From Pontibacter aquaedesilientis (GTDB lineage: Bacteria > Bacteroidota > Bacteroidia > Cytophagales > Hymenobacteraceae), in the NCBI RefSeq assembly GCF_014773225.1, contig NZ_JACXAJ010000006.1, forward strand, positions 151,263 to 215,262: a stretch of DNA of 64,000 bases, given 5' to 3'. Below the pieces are notes generated by a model. That model saw only the letters and a list, made by a program, of their open reading frames with translations, was not told the origin of the DNA and ran no database searches. Position numbers and translations under genes: made by a program. Within the stretch, counting starts at the first letter, position 1, and every line of letters begins with the position of its first letter. This document shows, one piece after another, positions 1 through 9,900 of this stretch.

Positions 1-569
1 AACATCCAGTTGCTTATGGCCTACTTTACAGATATCAGTATGTAACAGCAAATTCAATAAGAATTGGAGTATTTGGTGCTTATGAGAGTAAACATTATAC
101 TACAACACTCACACCTCATCCCGCACCGCAAGACACTTTGATTGCGACAAAATTATTTCAATTTGTAATTGGCCATGAATGGCAATATCAAACCAGCAAA
201 TTATTTTCCGTTGGTTACGGTCTTGATCTATCCCCTTATGTGATGCGTAGGCACTTTTCTCTTGATAATATTCTTATAGGTGAAAATGTCATTCTTAATG
301 AACAAATAGACAGAAAATATAAGACTATCGGAGTCAACTTACAACCTTTCCTCAATTTCAGGTATGAATTATCTCCTAAGCTATACCTTGTTGCTGAATG
401 TAAGGCTTCCCTTGGCTATAGTAGAGAAAGGTACTCTGCTTCAGGCACATGGGGTGATGTAAACGAGAGCCTAGAGGATAGAGGCGTTTTCACAGGTGGC
501 GCTAAAACAGAAAGGATAAACTCACTCCTACTCCCCTTAGCATCCCTTCAATTAAATTTCAGACTGTAG
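1..569 (+). CDS. C-terminal part of an outer-membrane beta-barrel-like protein (5' end outside window)
   Basis: The reading frame is open from position 3 of the window to the TAG at 567-569, so the gene begins upstream of the window. The visible 188 residues alternate polar and hydrophobic/aromatic residues (for example IRIGVFGAYES, LFSVGYGLDLS and the terminal LASLQLNFRL), as in transmembrane beta strands, and end in an aromatic-rich strand ending in RL. This suggests a small outer-membrane barrel or porin-like protein. No family could be named. The segment is more AT-rich than the genes from 0.85 kb onward and has a single TATACC motif. The nearest ATG inside the visible part would be too late, so no start is assigned. 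Confidence 0.6.
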   Translation, partial: HPVAYGLLYRYQYVTANSIRIGVFGAYESKHYTTTLTPHPAPQDTLIATKLFQFVIGHEWQYQTSKLFSVGYGLDLSPYVMRRHFSLDNILIGENVILNEQIDRKYKTIGVNLQPFLNFRYELSPKLYLVAECKASLGYSRERYSASGTWGDVNESLEDRGVFTGGAKTERINSLLLPLASLQLNFRL

Positions 570-588
570 AAATCACTCAAACTTGAAT

Positions 589-822
589 ATGAAACAGATG
601 TACAAAACAAACTTAACATTAACTCTCAAGTATAGGCTTCTTTTGGTTCTCTTGCTGACCGCTTACTGCTCTTTCGGCCAGATTGCTGGTTCCACAACGG
701 TCTGCCCTAACGAGGAGGTAACCTATACAGACAGCAGTGCTCCTGATGGAACCATAACATGGAGTGTTACTGGGGGATTATTTGTAGGCTCAAGCTCAGG
801 AAAAGATGGTAAGGAAGTCTAA
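589..822 (+). pseudogene. Truncated secreted protein with the beginning of a PKD/Ig-like domain
   Basis: The 77-codon frame starts at ATG 589 (a TTG at 583 is an alternative). It has a clear signal peptide (hydrophobic LLLVLLLTAYCSFG, cleavage before QIAG). The segment IAGSTTVCPNEEVTYT then matches the start of the PKD-like domains common in large secreted Bacteroidota proteins, where STVCPNxxVTYT precedes a series of similar repeats. The frame ends after TWSVTGGLFVGSSSGKDGKEV-type sequence, inside the first domain, so this is probably the remnant of a much longer adhesin. It follows the barrel gene after 20 bp. The remnant reading is inference; a genuine 77-residue secreted protein cannot be excluded. 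Confidence 0.5.
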
Positions 823-852
823 AATCTTGTGTCTATTATCTAACGTCTAAAT

Positions 853-1395
853 TTAAAACGGCGAGTAAAAATCCTGCAGCAGCGGCAGCACCTCGTCCTT
901 GGGGGAAACCAGCGGATTGGCTATACCCCAGTCTATGCACAGGGACGGGTCGTTCCAGAGGATGCCGCCTTCGGATGGCTGGTGGTAATAGTTGGTGCAT
1001 TTGTAGAGGAAGCTGGTATTCTCCTCCAGTGCCACAAAACCGTGCGCGAAGCCTTCCGGGATGTAAAGCATGTTGTGCTGCTTGGCGTCTAATATGCAGG
1101 TAGCATGTTGCCCGTAGGTCGGGGAATCTTTGCGGAGATCCACTGCCACATCCAGCACACTGCCCGAAGCCACACGCACCAGTTTGCCCTGCGCGAAAGG
1201 AGGCTTTTGGAAATGCAGCCCGCGCAGCACGCCTTTCTTCGACACAGACTCGTTGTCCTGCACGAAAACTGGATTGATACCGAAGGGCTCAAACATCTTC
1301 CCGCTATACGTTTCCATAAACCAGCCCCGCTCGTCGCGGAACACCCGCGGTATAAATTCGATCAGGCCTTCGATGTGATAGGTTTTATGCTCCAT
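853..1395 (-). CDS. rfbC: dTDP-4-dehydrorhamnose 3,5-epimerase
   Basis: RmlC/RfbC epimerises dTDP-4-keto-6-deoxyglucose at C3 and C5 in dTDP-L-rhamnose synthesis for surface polysaccharide. Family features seen: RVFRDERGWFMETY near the N-terminus, QDNESVSKKGVLRGLHFQ with the catalytic His, SVLDVAVDLRKDSPTYG, and YIPEGFAHGFVALE. Starting at the ATG at 1395 gives 180 residues, the usual length; the frame extends upstream to 1476 but that stretch is not family-like. No other dTDP-rhamnose gene is adjacent, so the rest of the pathway must lie elsewhere. The gene is transcribed away from hflX. Confidence 0.93.
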   Translation of the reverse strand: MEHKTYHIEGLIEFIPRVFRDERGWFMETYSGKMFEPFGINPVFVQDNESVSKKGVLRGLHFQKPPFAQGKLVRVASGSVLDVAVDLRKDSPTYGQHATCILDAKQHNMLYIPEGFAHGFVALEENTSFLYKCTNYYHQPSEGGILWNDPSLCIDWGIANPLVSPKDEVLPLLQDFYSPF

Positions 1396-1607
1396 GGCTG
1401 GTGACGGGGGTATGCTGTCGCTTTTGTATAAGGCCGGCAAGTTAGGTTTTTTCACCCTTCTTCTGAAATTTTTCACCTAACTTGCACCTGTTCCGTATGC
1501 CCCAAAGTGCTATACCTGCCGCCCTTTGACCAGGGCCGGGGACAATTACGTAAAAAGACCCAAGCCCAAAATAAGGCTTACCTAATCGCTTCGCTTAACA
1601 TCTGAAA

Positions 1608-2813
1608 ATGGGTAAACAAAAATACTACGAAACCGCCAAGCCTCAGGAAACTGCCGTGCTGGTGGCCGTGCCCGGTTACAAACAAACCGACGAACAAACC
1701 AACGAGTACCTCGACGAACTGGCCTTCCTCACCGAAACAGCCGGCGCCGTGTCCATGAAGCGCTTCGTGCAGAAGCTCGACAAGCCCGACACCCGCACCT
1801 TTGTGGGAAGCGGCAAACTCGAAGAAATACAAGCTTATGTGAAAGAGCATAACATCGACATGGTGATCTTCGACGATGACCTGAGCCCTTCGCAGGTGCG
1901 TAACATTGAGCGCGAACTGCAGGTCAAGATCGTGGACAGGAGCTTACTGATTCTCGACATCTTCGCGTTACGTGCCAAATCGGCACAGGCGCACACACAG
2001 GTAGAGCTGGCCCAGTACCAGTACCTGTTGCCCCGCCTGACCAACCTCTGGACTCACCTTTCCAAGCAAAAGGGTGGTATCGGTATGAAGGGTCCGGGTG
2101 AAACCGAGATCGAGACTGACCGTCGTATCGTGCGCGACAAGATCTCTTTGCTGCGCGAGCGACTGGAGAAAATCGAGAAACAGAACTTCGAGCAACGCAA
2201 GTCCCGTGCAGGTATGGTGCGTGTGGCCTTGGTGGGGTATACCAACGTGGGCAAGTCCACGCTCATGAACCTGCTCTCCAAGTCCGACGTGTTTGCCGAG
2301 AACAAGCTGTTTGCTACAGTGGATGCCACAGTACGCAAAGTCGTGCTCGACAATATTCCGTTCCTGCTCTCCGACACGGTAGGGTTTATCCGCAAATTGC
2401 CTACTAAATTAATTGAGGCCTTCAAGTCCACGCTCGACGAGATTCGCGAGGCCGATCTGCTGGTGCACGTCGTGGATGTGTCGCACCCTTCTTTTGAGGA
2501 TCACATTGCCGTGGTGAACAACACCCTGCTCGACATCAAATCGGCCGACAAACCGGTCTTGCTGGTATTCAACAAAATAGACCAGTACCTGGAGCAGCGG
2601 GAGCAGGAATTGAAAGAGGAAGAGGCAGGAGGCGAGGAAACATCTCAGGCACGTCCCTCCATTGAGGACTTAAAGGCTACCTACATGGCCAAGATGCATG
2701 CCCCTGCCCTGTTTATCTCCGCAACTAACCGCATCAACATCGACGAGCTGCGAGCTGAGCTGCAGCGCCGCGTGGCAGAGATTCATTTCGAGCGGTACCC
2801 AAACAACGTTTAA
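1608..2813 (+). CDS. hflX: GTPase HflX (ribosome-splitting factor)
   Basis: HflX is a cytoplasmic GTPase that binds the 50S subunit and splits stalled or stress-inactivated ribosomes. The N-terminal HflX domain (about residues 1-190) includes the signature GSGKLEEI and the glycine-rich GPGETEIETDRR. The G domain starts near residue 205 with P-loop GYTNVGKST, followed by DTVGFIRKLP (switch II, with TVGF typical of HflX) and NKID for guanine recognition. At 401 residues it has normal length. The ATG at 1608 is the only reasonable start. It is monocistronic: a strong hairpin terminator follows at 2833. It diverges from rfbC, with about 210 bp between them. Confidence 0.96.
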   Translation: MGKQKYYETAKPQETAVLVAVPGYKQTDEQTNEYLDELAFLTETAGAVSMKRFVQKLDKPDTRTFVGSGKLEEIQAYVKEHNIDMVIFDDDLSPSQVRNIERELQVKIVDRSLLILDIFALRAKSAQAHTQVELAQYQYLLPRLTNLWTHLSKQKGGIGMKGPGETEIETDRRIVRDKISLLRERLEKIEKQNFEQRKSRAGMVRVALVGYTNVGKSTLMNLLSKSDVFAENKLFATVDATVRKVVLDNIPFLLSDTVGFIRKLPTKLIEAFKSTLDEIREADLLVHVVDVSHPSFEDHIAVVNNTLLDIKSADKPVLLVFNKIDQYLEQREQELKEEEAGGEETSQARPSIEDLKATYMAKMHAPALFISATNRINIDELRAELQRRVAEIHFERYPNNV

Positions 2814-2832
2814 AACTCACCCCCATACATTT

Positions 2833-2869
2833 GAAAAGGGAACGGTCCAGTTTGGGCAGTTCCCTTTTC
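2833..2869. terminator. Hairpin terminator after hflX
   Basis: An 11-bp perfect stem (GAAAAGGGAAC / GTTCCCTTTTC) with a 15-nt loop lies 20 bp after the hflX stop. The A-rich and T-rich flanks suit termination on the plus strand. Confidence 0.8.
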
Positions 2870-3038
2870 TGGTTTTAAGCTGTTTGTAACTGTACTGCTA
2901 TACCTTGCAAGGCCCGCAAAGTGCACTTCTCGCCACCTCTCCACAACCATTTTCGCGCGCTTGCAGTAAACACCTTGCATAGCGGCCGCACTATGTACCA
3001 AGCGCCCCGCTATACCCTTTTCCGAAAGAGAAAACCTT

Positions 3039-3533
3039 ATGAAGACCTTGTATATTATGCGTCATGCAAAGTCCAGCTGGAAGTTTGAAGAGCTGAGCGA
3101 CCATGACCGACCACTGAACAAGCGCGGCCGTACCGATGCCCCCATGATGGGACAGGAGCTAGCCGCCAACAACGCAAAACTAGAGCTCATCCTGTCTAGC
3201 CCGGCGGTGCGGGCTATCTCTACGGCCTCCCTGGTGGGGCACGAACTTGGCTTCGATGCCGACGACATTGTGGTGGACGACCGCATCTATGGTGCCAGTG
3301 CGAAAGATTTGCTCGAGATAGTCCGCGAAGCACCCGCCGATGTGGACTCTATGATGATTGTGGGCCACAACGAGCCCATCTCGGAGTTTGCCAACATGGT
3401 TTCGCCCAAACACATCGCCAGCATGCCCACAGCCGGGGTGGTGGCGCTGCGCTTCGACTGCGAGAGCTGGCACGACATAAAGCGCGACAATGCAGAGCTG
3501 CTGTTCTACGACACACCCAAAAGCCACAAATAA
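3039..3533 (+). CDS. sixA: SixA-type histidine phosphatase
   Basis: A 164-residue cytoplasmic protein of the histidine phosphatase superfamily. The catalytic RHG-like motif is present as MRHAKSSW at residues 7-14, and HDRPLNKRG follows, as in SixA phosphohistidine phosphatases. Also seen are LILSSPAVRA with the second catalytic Arg and the later VGHNEPI with the second catalytic His. In proteobacteria SixA dephosphorylates ArcB/PTS phosphohistidines; the substrate here is unknown. It sits between hflX and ppk1 on the same strand, 95 bp before ppk1. A link to ppk1 is suggested only by proximity. The symbol follows the family name; orthology to E. coli sixA is not certain. Confidence 0.88.
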   Translation: MKTLYIMRHAKSSWKFEELSDHDRPLNKRGRTDAPMMGQELAANNAKLELILSSPAVRAISTASLVGHELGFDADDIVVDDRIYGASAKDLLEIVREAPADVDSMMIVGHNEPISEFANMVSPKHIASMPTAGVVALRFDCESWHDIKRDNAELLFYDTPKSHK

Positions 3534-3628
3534 CATAGCATGGCGGCGCAGCAAGGCCAACCCCATACCCTCTGCTGCCCCCTGACACTTTTATACCCAG
3601 CGCCCCGCATCGGGCAACACACTCAACC

Positions 3629-5731
3629 ATGGATACTAATACAAAAGATAAAGCCACTGCCACAGCACCCCTGATCAACCGTGAACTCAGCTGGCTGGCG
3701 TTCAATTATCGGGTGCTGCAGGAAGCCAAAGACCGCACTGTTCCCCTGCTGGAACGCGTGAAGTTCATGGCCATATTCTCCGCTAACCTGGACGAGTACT
3801 TCAAGGTACGGGTAGCCACACTCAAACGCCTGATCAAACTGAACAAAAAGACCCGTGACAAACTTGCCGAAGACCCCGCCGATACCTTTGGGCAGGTGAT
3901 GCAGGAGGTACGCCGCCAGCAGGAAGAGTTCGGACAGGTGTTTCGGGATGGCATACTGGCGGATCTGCGCCATAACAACATCAACCTGCTCACAGAAAGC
4001 GAGCTGAACCCGGAGCAACAGAAATTCGTGCAAGATTACTTTGCCGAACACATACAGCCCCATATTCTGCCGCTCTTGCTCGACGACACCGAGACGCACT
4101 TTTTCCTGAAAGACCAAACGGTATACCTGGGCGTGCACCTTTTCGACCCGACGGAGAAAGACCTGAAGCTGGAGCGCTTTTCCATGCTGGAGATACCGAC
4201 CAAAAAACACGGTGGCCGTTTCGTCAAGTTGCCTACCGTAGGCGATCAGCGCTATGTCATGTTCATCGACGATGTGATTCGCTTTTGCCTGCCTGCGCTA
4301 TACCCTAACTACAGCCGCTTTGAGGCACATGCCGTGAAAGTGTCGCGCGATGCCGAACTGGATATAGAAGAGGAAGTGTCCGGCAACCTGATGGCCAAGA
4401 TCAAGAAGAGCGTGCAGAAGCGGGAAGAAGGCTATCCGGCCCGTCTACTTTTTGACCCCGAGACACCTAAGGCTATGCTGGACGCCATAATGGCCCATAC
4501 CGGCATTTCGGAGGATGAGTTGGTGGAAGGTAGCAAGTATCACAACTTCCGCGACTTCTTCCAGTTCCCCGACTTTAACCTGCCGGACCTGAAGTATACG
4601 CCCCAGCCAACGCTGGTGCATCCGCTACTGGAGAAGGAAGAGAGCCTGATCACGGCCATGCAAAAGCAGGACTACATCGTGCACTACCCTTACCAGTCCT
4701 TCGACTATGTGCTGCGCCTGTTTGATGAGGCGGCCAAAGACCCTAAGGTAACTGCCATGAGCGCCACCCTCTACCGTGTTGCCGAGAACTCGGCCATTGC
4801 CAAATCGCTGGTAAAGGCTGCCAAAAACGGTAAGCTGGTGACGGTGGTGGTGGAGTTGAAGGCACGCTTCGATGAAGAGTCCAATATCTTCTGGGCCGGC
4901 AAACTGCAGAAGGCCGGGGCTAACGTAATATTGGGCGTTCCTGACCTGAAAGTGCATACCAAGCTGGGCCTGATCACCCGGAACGAAGACGGCAAACTGG
5001 TAAATTACGCCTACCTGAGCACAGGCAACTACAACGAGGATACCTCCAAGATCTACTGCGACCATGCGCTATTCACCTCCAACAAGGAAATCACACAGGA
5101 TGTAGAGCAGGTGTTCAACTTTTTCATAGACCGACAGCATGACAAGGAGTTCAAGCAACTGCTGATGGCCCCTATTAACATGCGCGACCGGTTCGTGGAG
5201 CTGATCAACAGGGAGATGAAGCACGCCAAGCAAGGCAAGCCTGCCTCCATGATCCTCAAGATGAATGCCCTGCAGGACGAGCGCATCATCAAGAAACTGT
5301 ACGCCGCCAGCCAGGCTGGCGTGAAAATAGAGCTGATCGTGCGGGGCATTTGCTGCCTGGTGCCTGGCGTGGAAGGGCTAAGCGAGAACATCCGGGTGCG
5401 CAGCATCGTGGACCGCTACCTGGAGCATGCAAGGGTTTACATTTTCCACAACAACGGCAACGTGCAATACTATGTGGCTTCCGCCGACTGGATGACCCGC
5501 AACCTGAGCCGCCGCGTGGAAGTGGCTTTTCCGCTGCTGCAGAAGGACATCGTCGAGCAGGTCCGCAACATCATTGACCTGCAACTGGCCGACGATACCA
5601 AAGCCCGCGACATCAACAACGCCTATATGGAGCACGCCACCCTTACCCATACCCGCTCCCAGTACGCTACCTACGAGTACCTGCGTGGGCTTATTCCGGA
5701 GGGCATGGAGCCTACCAAAAAGAAAAAATAA
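3629..5731 (+). CDS. ppk1: Polyphosphate kinase 1
   Basis: PPK1 reversibly polymerises the gamma-phosphate of ATP into inorganic polyphosphate. At 700 residues it has the usual length. The N-terminal helical domain starts with INRELSWLAFNYRVLQEA, which is diagnostic. The C-terminal phospholipase-D-like halves contain LRLFDEAAKDP, KARFDEESNIFW and VHTKLGLI, whose His (about residue 444) is the expected autophosphorylation site, then YLSTGNYNED and the second LIVRGICCLVPG region. It ends in a lysine-rich tail. A strong bidirectional terminator follows 25 bp after the stop. In related bacteria ppk1 often neighbours SixA or Ppx genes, and a SixA-type gene is directly upstream here. Confidence 0.96.
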   Translation: MDTNTKDKATATAPLINRELSWLAFNYRVLQEAKDRTVPLLERVKFMAIFSANLDEYFKVRVATLKRLIKLNKKTRDKLAEDPADTFGQVMQEVRRQQEEFGQVFRDGILADLRHNNINLLTESELNPEQQKFVQDYFAEHIQPHILPLLLDDTETHFFLKDQTVYLGVHLFDPTEKDLKLERFSMLEIPTKKHGGRFVKLPTVGDQRYVMFIDDVIRFCLPALYPNYSRFEAHAVKVSRDAELDIEEEVSGNLMAKIKKSVQKREEGYPARLLFDPETPKAMLDAIMAHTGISEDELVEGSKYHNFRDFFQFPDFNLPDLKYTPQPTLVHPLLEKEESLITAMQKQDYIVHYPYQSFDYVLRLFDEAAKDPKVTAMSATLYRVAENSAIAKSLVKAAKNGKLVTVVVELKARFDEESNIFWAGKLQKAGANVILGVPDLKVHTKLGLITRNEDGKLVNYAYLSTGNYNEDTSKIYCDHALFTSNKEITQDVEQVFNFFIDRQHDKEFKQLLMAPINMRDRFVELINREMKHAKQGKPASMILKMNALQDERIIKKLYAASQAGVKIELIVRGICCLVPGVEGLSENIRVRSIVDRYLEHARVYIFHNNGNVQYYVASADWMTRNLSRRVEVAFPLLQKDIVEQVRNIIDLQLADDTKARDINNAYMEHATLTHTRSQYATYEYLRGLIPEGMEPTKKKK

Positions 5732-5756
5732 GTATAAGGCAAACGCATAACACAAA

Positions 5757-5791
5757 AAGGCCCGGGATGCTATACCTGCAACCCGGGCCTT
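5757..5791. terminator. Bidirectional terminator between ppk1 and the DUF6268-like gene
   Basis: A 10-bp perfect GC-rich stem (AAGGCCCGGG / CCCGGGCCTT) lies between convergent genes. Its 15-nt loop contains CTATACCTG, a copy of the motif repeated throughout this window. Confidence 0.85.
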
Positions 5792-5811
5792 CTTTCTTTC
5801 TATACCTGATG

Positions 5812-6861
5812 TTACTTGTTGCGGCTACGCTCCAGGAGCTTGCGTGGTGGCACGGCATACAGCTCTATGGCGACATACCCGGCACCAGCCAGGGAGTTCT
5901 TAATAAGCTCATCCCGAGAGCCTATGTCATCGAATGCGCGGTGGCGGTAGTATTGCCGGAAGCCTCCTTCAACAGCAAACCACAGGAAATCGTAAATTTC
6001 CTGCTCCAGTCGTAGCAGGCCTTTTATATCAGTGCGTCGCAATTCAATGTCGTTGAACTGCGAGAGCGGCGGCTCGCTGGCAAATAGGTTGTAGCTGGCC
6101 CCCTCTATCCTATACCCGGTGTAAAGCAGGGTCTTTTCGGATACATTGTAGCGCAGCCGCAGGTTGGCTGGGAAGATGGACTCTACGCCCCAGCGGTCGT
6201 TGAAGGTGCGGTTGTACATAATGCCCGGGAAAATGCGCTGCCGCCCAAAGGTATAGCCATACTGCAGGCCAATACCCCAGGCAAAGTCCGGGGTGCGTTT
6301 CCAGCCATAGGCTACGTCCAGGTTGGTTTTCAGGTAGTCTGATATGCTGATGTTGTCGCGGGTATAGTCGCCGTTGAGTTCGCCCTTGGCCCGCACCAGC
6401 ATAAACCGGACTTCGTCAAAGGAATGCAGAAGAGCCAGCTGCAGGCCAAGACTCTTCAGGTTCTTATCCTCCAGGTTGCGGTACAGGCTGTAGGAGGCAG
6501 GTGACACGTTCTCAAAATTGAACTCCTCGAACTTGTGGTCTATACCCAGAATCAGCTTGGTTTGGGGTTTGTTCATGACAGGAGCCAGCGCCCGCACAAA
6601 AAACTTATTGTGCCGCCGTACCCGCGCACTGCCATTGCCCACCTCCGGGTTGTCCGACTCCGACTCAATATCAAACTGCGGCAGACGCTCATAGCCGATC
6701 ACGATGCCACGGCTCTTGCCCATGCCCCTTACACCGGGGCTGGCGTATTCGATGGTTTGCTTCTGCAGATCTGTGAGATCCCGCCCAGTTTCCTGGGCCA
6801 TTGCCTGCTCCCCCCAAACGAACAGGGGCAGCAGGAGTAATTTTGGTAAAGATAATTTCAT
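5812..6861 (-). CDS. DUF6268-like outer-membrane beta-barrel protein
   Basis: A 349-residue protein starting at the ATG at 6861 (an ATG four codons upstream is possible). It has a signal peptide (LPKLLLLPLFVW, ending EQAMAQ) and then a mature part rich in alternating aromatic strands (LGLQLALLHSF, FAWGIGLQYGYTFG, LRLRYNVSEKTLLYTGYR). The pattern resembles the DUF6268 family of Bacteroidota outer-membrane barrels, whose function is unknown. Barrel repeats appear to start near residue 85. The gene is convergent with ppk1 and lies downstream of the metallophosphoesterase/barrel gene on the same strand, with a terminator between them, so it probably has its own promoter. The family name is from pattern memory and moderately sure. 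Confidence 0.65.
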   Translation of the reverse strand: MKLSLPKLLLLPLFVWGEQAMAQETGRDLTDLQKQTIEYASPGVRGMGKSRGIVIGYERLPQFDIESESDNPEVGNGSARVRRHNKFFVRALAPVMNKPQTKLILGIDHKFEEFNFENVSPASYSLYRNLEDKNLKSLGLQLALLHSFDEVRFMLVRAKGELNGDYTRDNISISDYLKTNLDVAYGWKRTPDFAWGIGLQYGYTFGRQRIFPGIMYNRTFNDRWGVESIFPANLRLRYNVSEKTLLYTGYRIEGASYNLFASEPPLSQFNDIELRRTDIKGLLRLEQEIYDFLWFAVEGGFRQYYRHRAFDDIGSRDELIKNSLAGAGYVAIELYAVPPRKLLERSRNK

Positions 6862-6895
6862 AGTTTGGTGCAAATATTAGCTGGCTGTAAAAGCA

Positions 6896-6923
6896 AAAAG
6901 TGCCGCTTGCCACGGCACTTTTT
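6896..6923. terminator. Terminator of the metallophosphoesterase/barrel gene
   Basis: An 11-bp stem (AAAAAGTGCCG / CGGCACTTTTT) with a 6-nt loop and a run of T on either strand, 20 bp after the stop of the minus-strand gene. Confidence 0.8.
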
Positions 6924-6943
6924 CTATACGATTTACAATGGGT

Positions 6944-9900
6944 TTAGAATAAAAAGCCAAAGCTTAAGTTCCAGAGCCTGTCTACATCGCCTTTGGCATA
7001 TGTCAGCGCCACTACGTTTTTATTCATGATGTCGGCCCAAATGCCGCCACCTATACCTGTGTGCAGGTTGCGCAGAAAACCGCTGCGATCGTCGCCATCG
7101 TAATATACGCGCCCTACGTCATACAGGCCTAAAACACCCAGCTTTCCGGGAGTAATGTACAGGTTGAAATCGAACAGCGCCAGGCGGGCCTCGGCATTGG
7201 CAAAAACATAGCTGCGGCCTGCAAAACGTGTGCGGCGATATCCACGCAGATTATCCATGCCCCCCAGCGTATTGGCCTGGTAGAAGCGGAAATCACCGAA
7301 GTTGTGCGCTGCCCCCAGGCGGCCTGCCCATGTCAGCTGGAACGGGAAGTTAGGACTCAGGTAGAAGACGAACTCCGAACTGACGTGCGTATAGCTTAGC
7401 CCTTCTCCATCGGTCTGCTTGTTGTAACTGATGCGGTTGTGCGAGCGCATGCCAATGCGTGGGTTCTTTTGGTTGCCCTCCCCCAATACATCCATGTTCG
7501 CGAAGGCCATCATCCCGACATAGTGCTGCGACTCAAACCGATTCTCTTCAAAGTCATAGGAGCCTGCCTCCAAACGGCCATTCAGCGCCTCGTTCACCAG
7601 GAAGGTTTCCTTCTCAGAGTTTACCACCCTGAAGCGGTCGTAGGTAGGCCCAAAACCAATTTTGAAGAAGGGCGCCAGGTTGTTGTTGAGAGTCGTCCCG
7701 ACATTCACCCGTTTGAAACGCACGCGGTAGAAGGAGTCATCCAGCCCGTCCTGTTGCCTGGTGTCGTTGCCGTAGCCATAGAAGTTGCGCTGGTACTGCG
7801 GGCCTTGTATGGCGGCATTCACCCCAATGTTCCAATTCCCGAAAACCTGCATGATGTCGCCTTTGTAGCGCACGTTGAAGGAGTTGGTGTAGAAGGCGTA
7901 GTTTCCTTCCAGAATGTGCTCCGCGGCAAAAGGCGCATTGCGGAACTTGTGCGTGCGAACCAGCACGCCGCCTCCCACAAACGGCCCATCATCCACGTTG
8001 TACTCAAACGACAGCCGCGGCCCCCAGTAAGGCAGCTTGTGGTTGTCGCGGTCATAGAAATTCACGTCAGGCGAAATGCTCGTTCTGTCTTTGGTTTCAG
8101 GTCCGAAGATGAACTTATTGCCCTCTTCGGTGTCGTACACCACGGTGTGCTTTTTTATACCTGCTACACGCGACTTGTCCGTGATGATGTCTTCGTCATT
8201 GCCCCCGATAATGCGCACCAGTATACCTTTGTTCACATCCCCGGTTACCTCGAACTGGTCTTTGCCACGCTGCCCGTAAAGGCGCAACTCTTTGGTTTCG
8301 GAGGTATAAAAGGTGCGTTTAAAAAGTGTGTCGAGCAGCTCTCCTTCTTTATTGATTTTGTATACCGTCAGGTGCGTCTCGTCATCATTGAGTCTGTTTA
8401 CAATAAAGCGCTCGTGCTTGTCGCTGCCGGCCACATCCACCATAGAAGATATGTGCTCGTAGTAGGCCTCGGCGGCCTGGGCCAGCTTGTCGCGGCGTGA
8501 CCTGAGCTTCGCCTTGATTTCTTCGCCGGAGATGGCTTGCACGCTTTCCGGCCATTGTGCAATTGCCTCTTCAATCACCTGATCTGTCACGCCGGCCTTT
8601 ATTTCTTCAGCAATGCGCACCCACTCCTGCCGCGTAATGGCGGGTGTGAATGTACGGTCGATGGTAAGGGCGCTCAGGTTGAGCCCAACAATGTCACGGA
8701 AATCGTAGCCGAAGTTCTGCACGTTTCGCACACCCCACTTGCGAGTGGCCAACCAAGGTATAATACCGTCTGCTTTGAAGAACACCTGGTCACGGTCTTC
8801 GGGCACAGGGGTGTATACCTTGCCACTGTCGGTCTTCTCCTCTCTCCAGCGCCACTGCCCCTCATGCCGGTCCCAGTCACCTACCAGCATATCGAACAGG
8901 CGTGCCCGCACGAAGGCTTGCTGATCGACTTTGTTGTCGTTGTCCTGACGCAGTTCCTTCAGCACCTTGTCGGTGCCTACCAGGTTCTCGGCAAAGCCCA
9001 GGCTGGCCACGTCTTCGTGGTTCTCATCGGCGTCTTCTTCCAAAAAGGCCAGTGTGTTGCTGAATTCATCTATGTACTGGCGCAGGTAGGGCGTCTGTGG
9101 GATATATACCAGCTTCGGGTTGGTATGGTAAACGCCTGCGCCATCTGCCAGTTTAGGTATAGCCAGCGACCCATAGGGGTGCTGCGCCGAAATCTGGTCT
9201 TGCAGCAGGGCTTTGGCTGCCGTTTGTCGCAAATACTCCGGCAAGGCCAGGGTCGGGTCTTTGTCTACGGTGCGCAAGGTATACTCACGCGCTTCCGGGT
9301 TACGCACCTTCAGGGAGGCCGTTTGCTTGCCGCCGCCTTTTTGGTAAGGGGTCAGGCCGCCCATTTCGTTTCGCATGTCCAGCAACGGCACTTCTACCGG
9401 TGCTGCCCACTCCTGGCGGTAGTGCTCGCCCAGCAAGGTACGGCGCAGGCCCTTGGCCACATAGTTGTCGTTGGCTGCCACCACAATGGTGCTGTCGGCA
9501 TAATTGGTTTCGTCTACAACAGCTTCTCTCCTTCGGCGCGGTTCCTTGGCGTACAAGGGTGTTCTGAAGGTCATGGTGCCTTCTGAGCCATCGCCTTCGG
9601 GTGTCCAGTACTCCACCCAGGCTTCCCCGTTGGTGTAGTAGAGTAATTTGGCAAAACCTTTTACTTCGTGGGTATACATCGCCTCGCCGCCGGGCTTCAC
9701 ATGCTGCGTCTTGCAGCCCGAGCCGCTTACTATGTGGGCCAGTTTGTTGTGCTTGAAGTGCTGCAGGGAGTGTTCATGCCCGGCAGCATACACGATGTTA
9801 TCGTACTTGTCAAAGATATTCAGCATACCCTCTATGTAGGCCTGGTAGCGTGGGTGCGGTATGTCCTGCAGAATGCCGCCATATTTGCGGGCAAACGGAT

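Noticed and set aside
1105..1404. Plus-strand frames opposite rfbC
   Set aside because: Antisense to an epimerase gene with complete family motifs; composition reflects the other strand.
7439..8500. 353-codon plus-strand frame inside the phosphoesterase/barrel gene
   Set aside because: It is long, but the minus strand encodes a convincing barrel and phosphoesterase, and the plus-strand translation has no domain or start context.
8537..9586. 349-codon plus-strand frame
   Set aside because: Same as above: shadow of the long minus-strand gene in GC-rich sequence.
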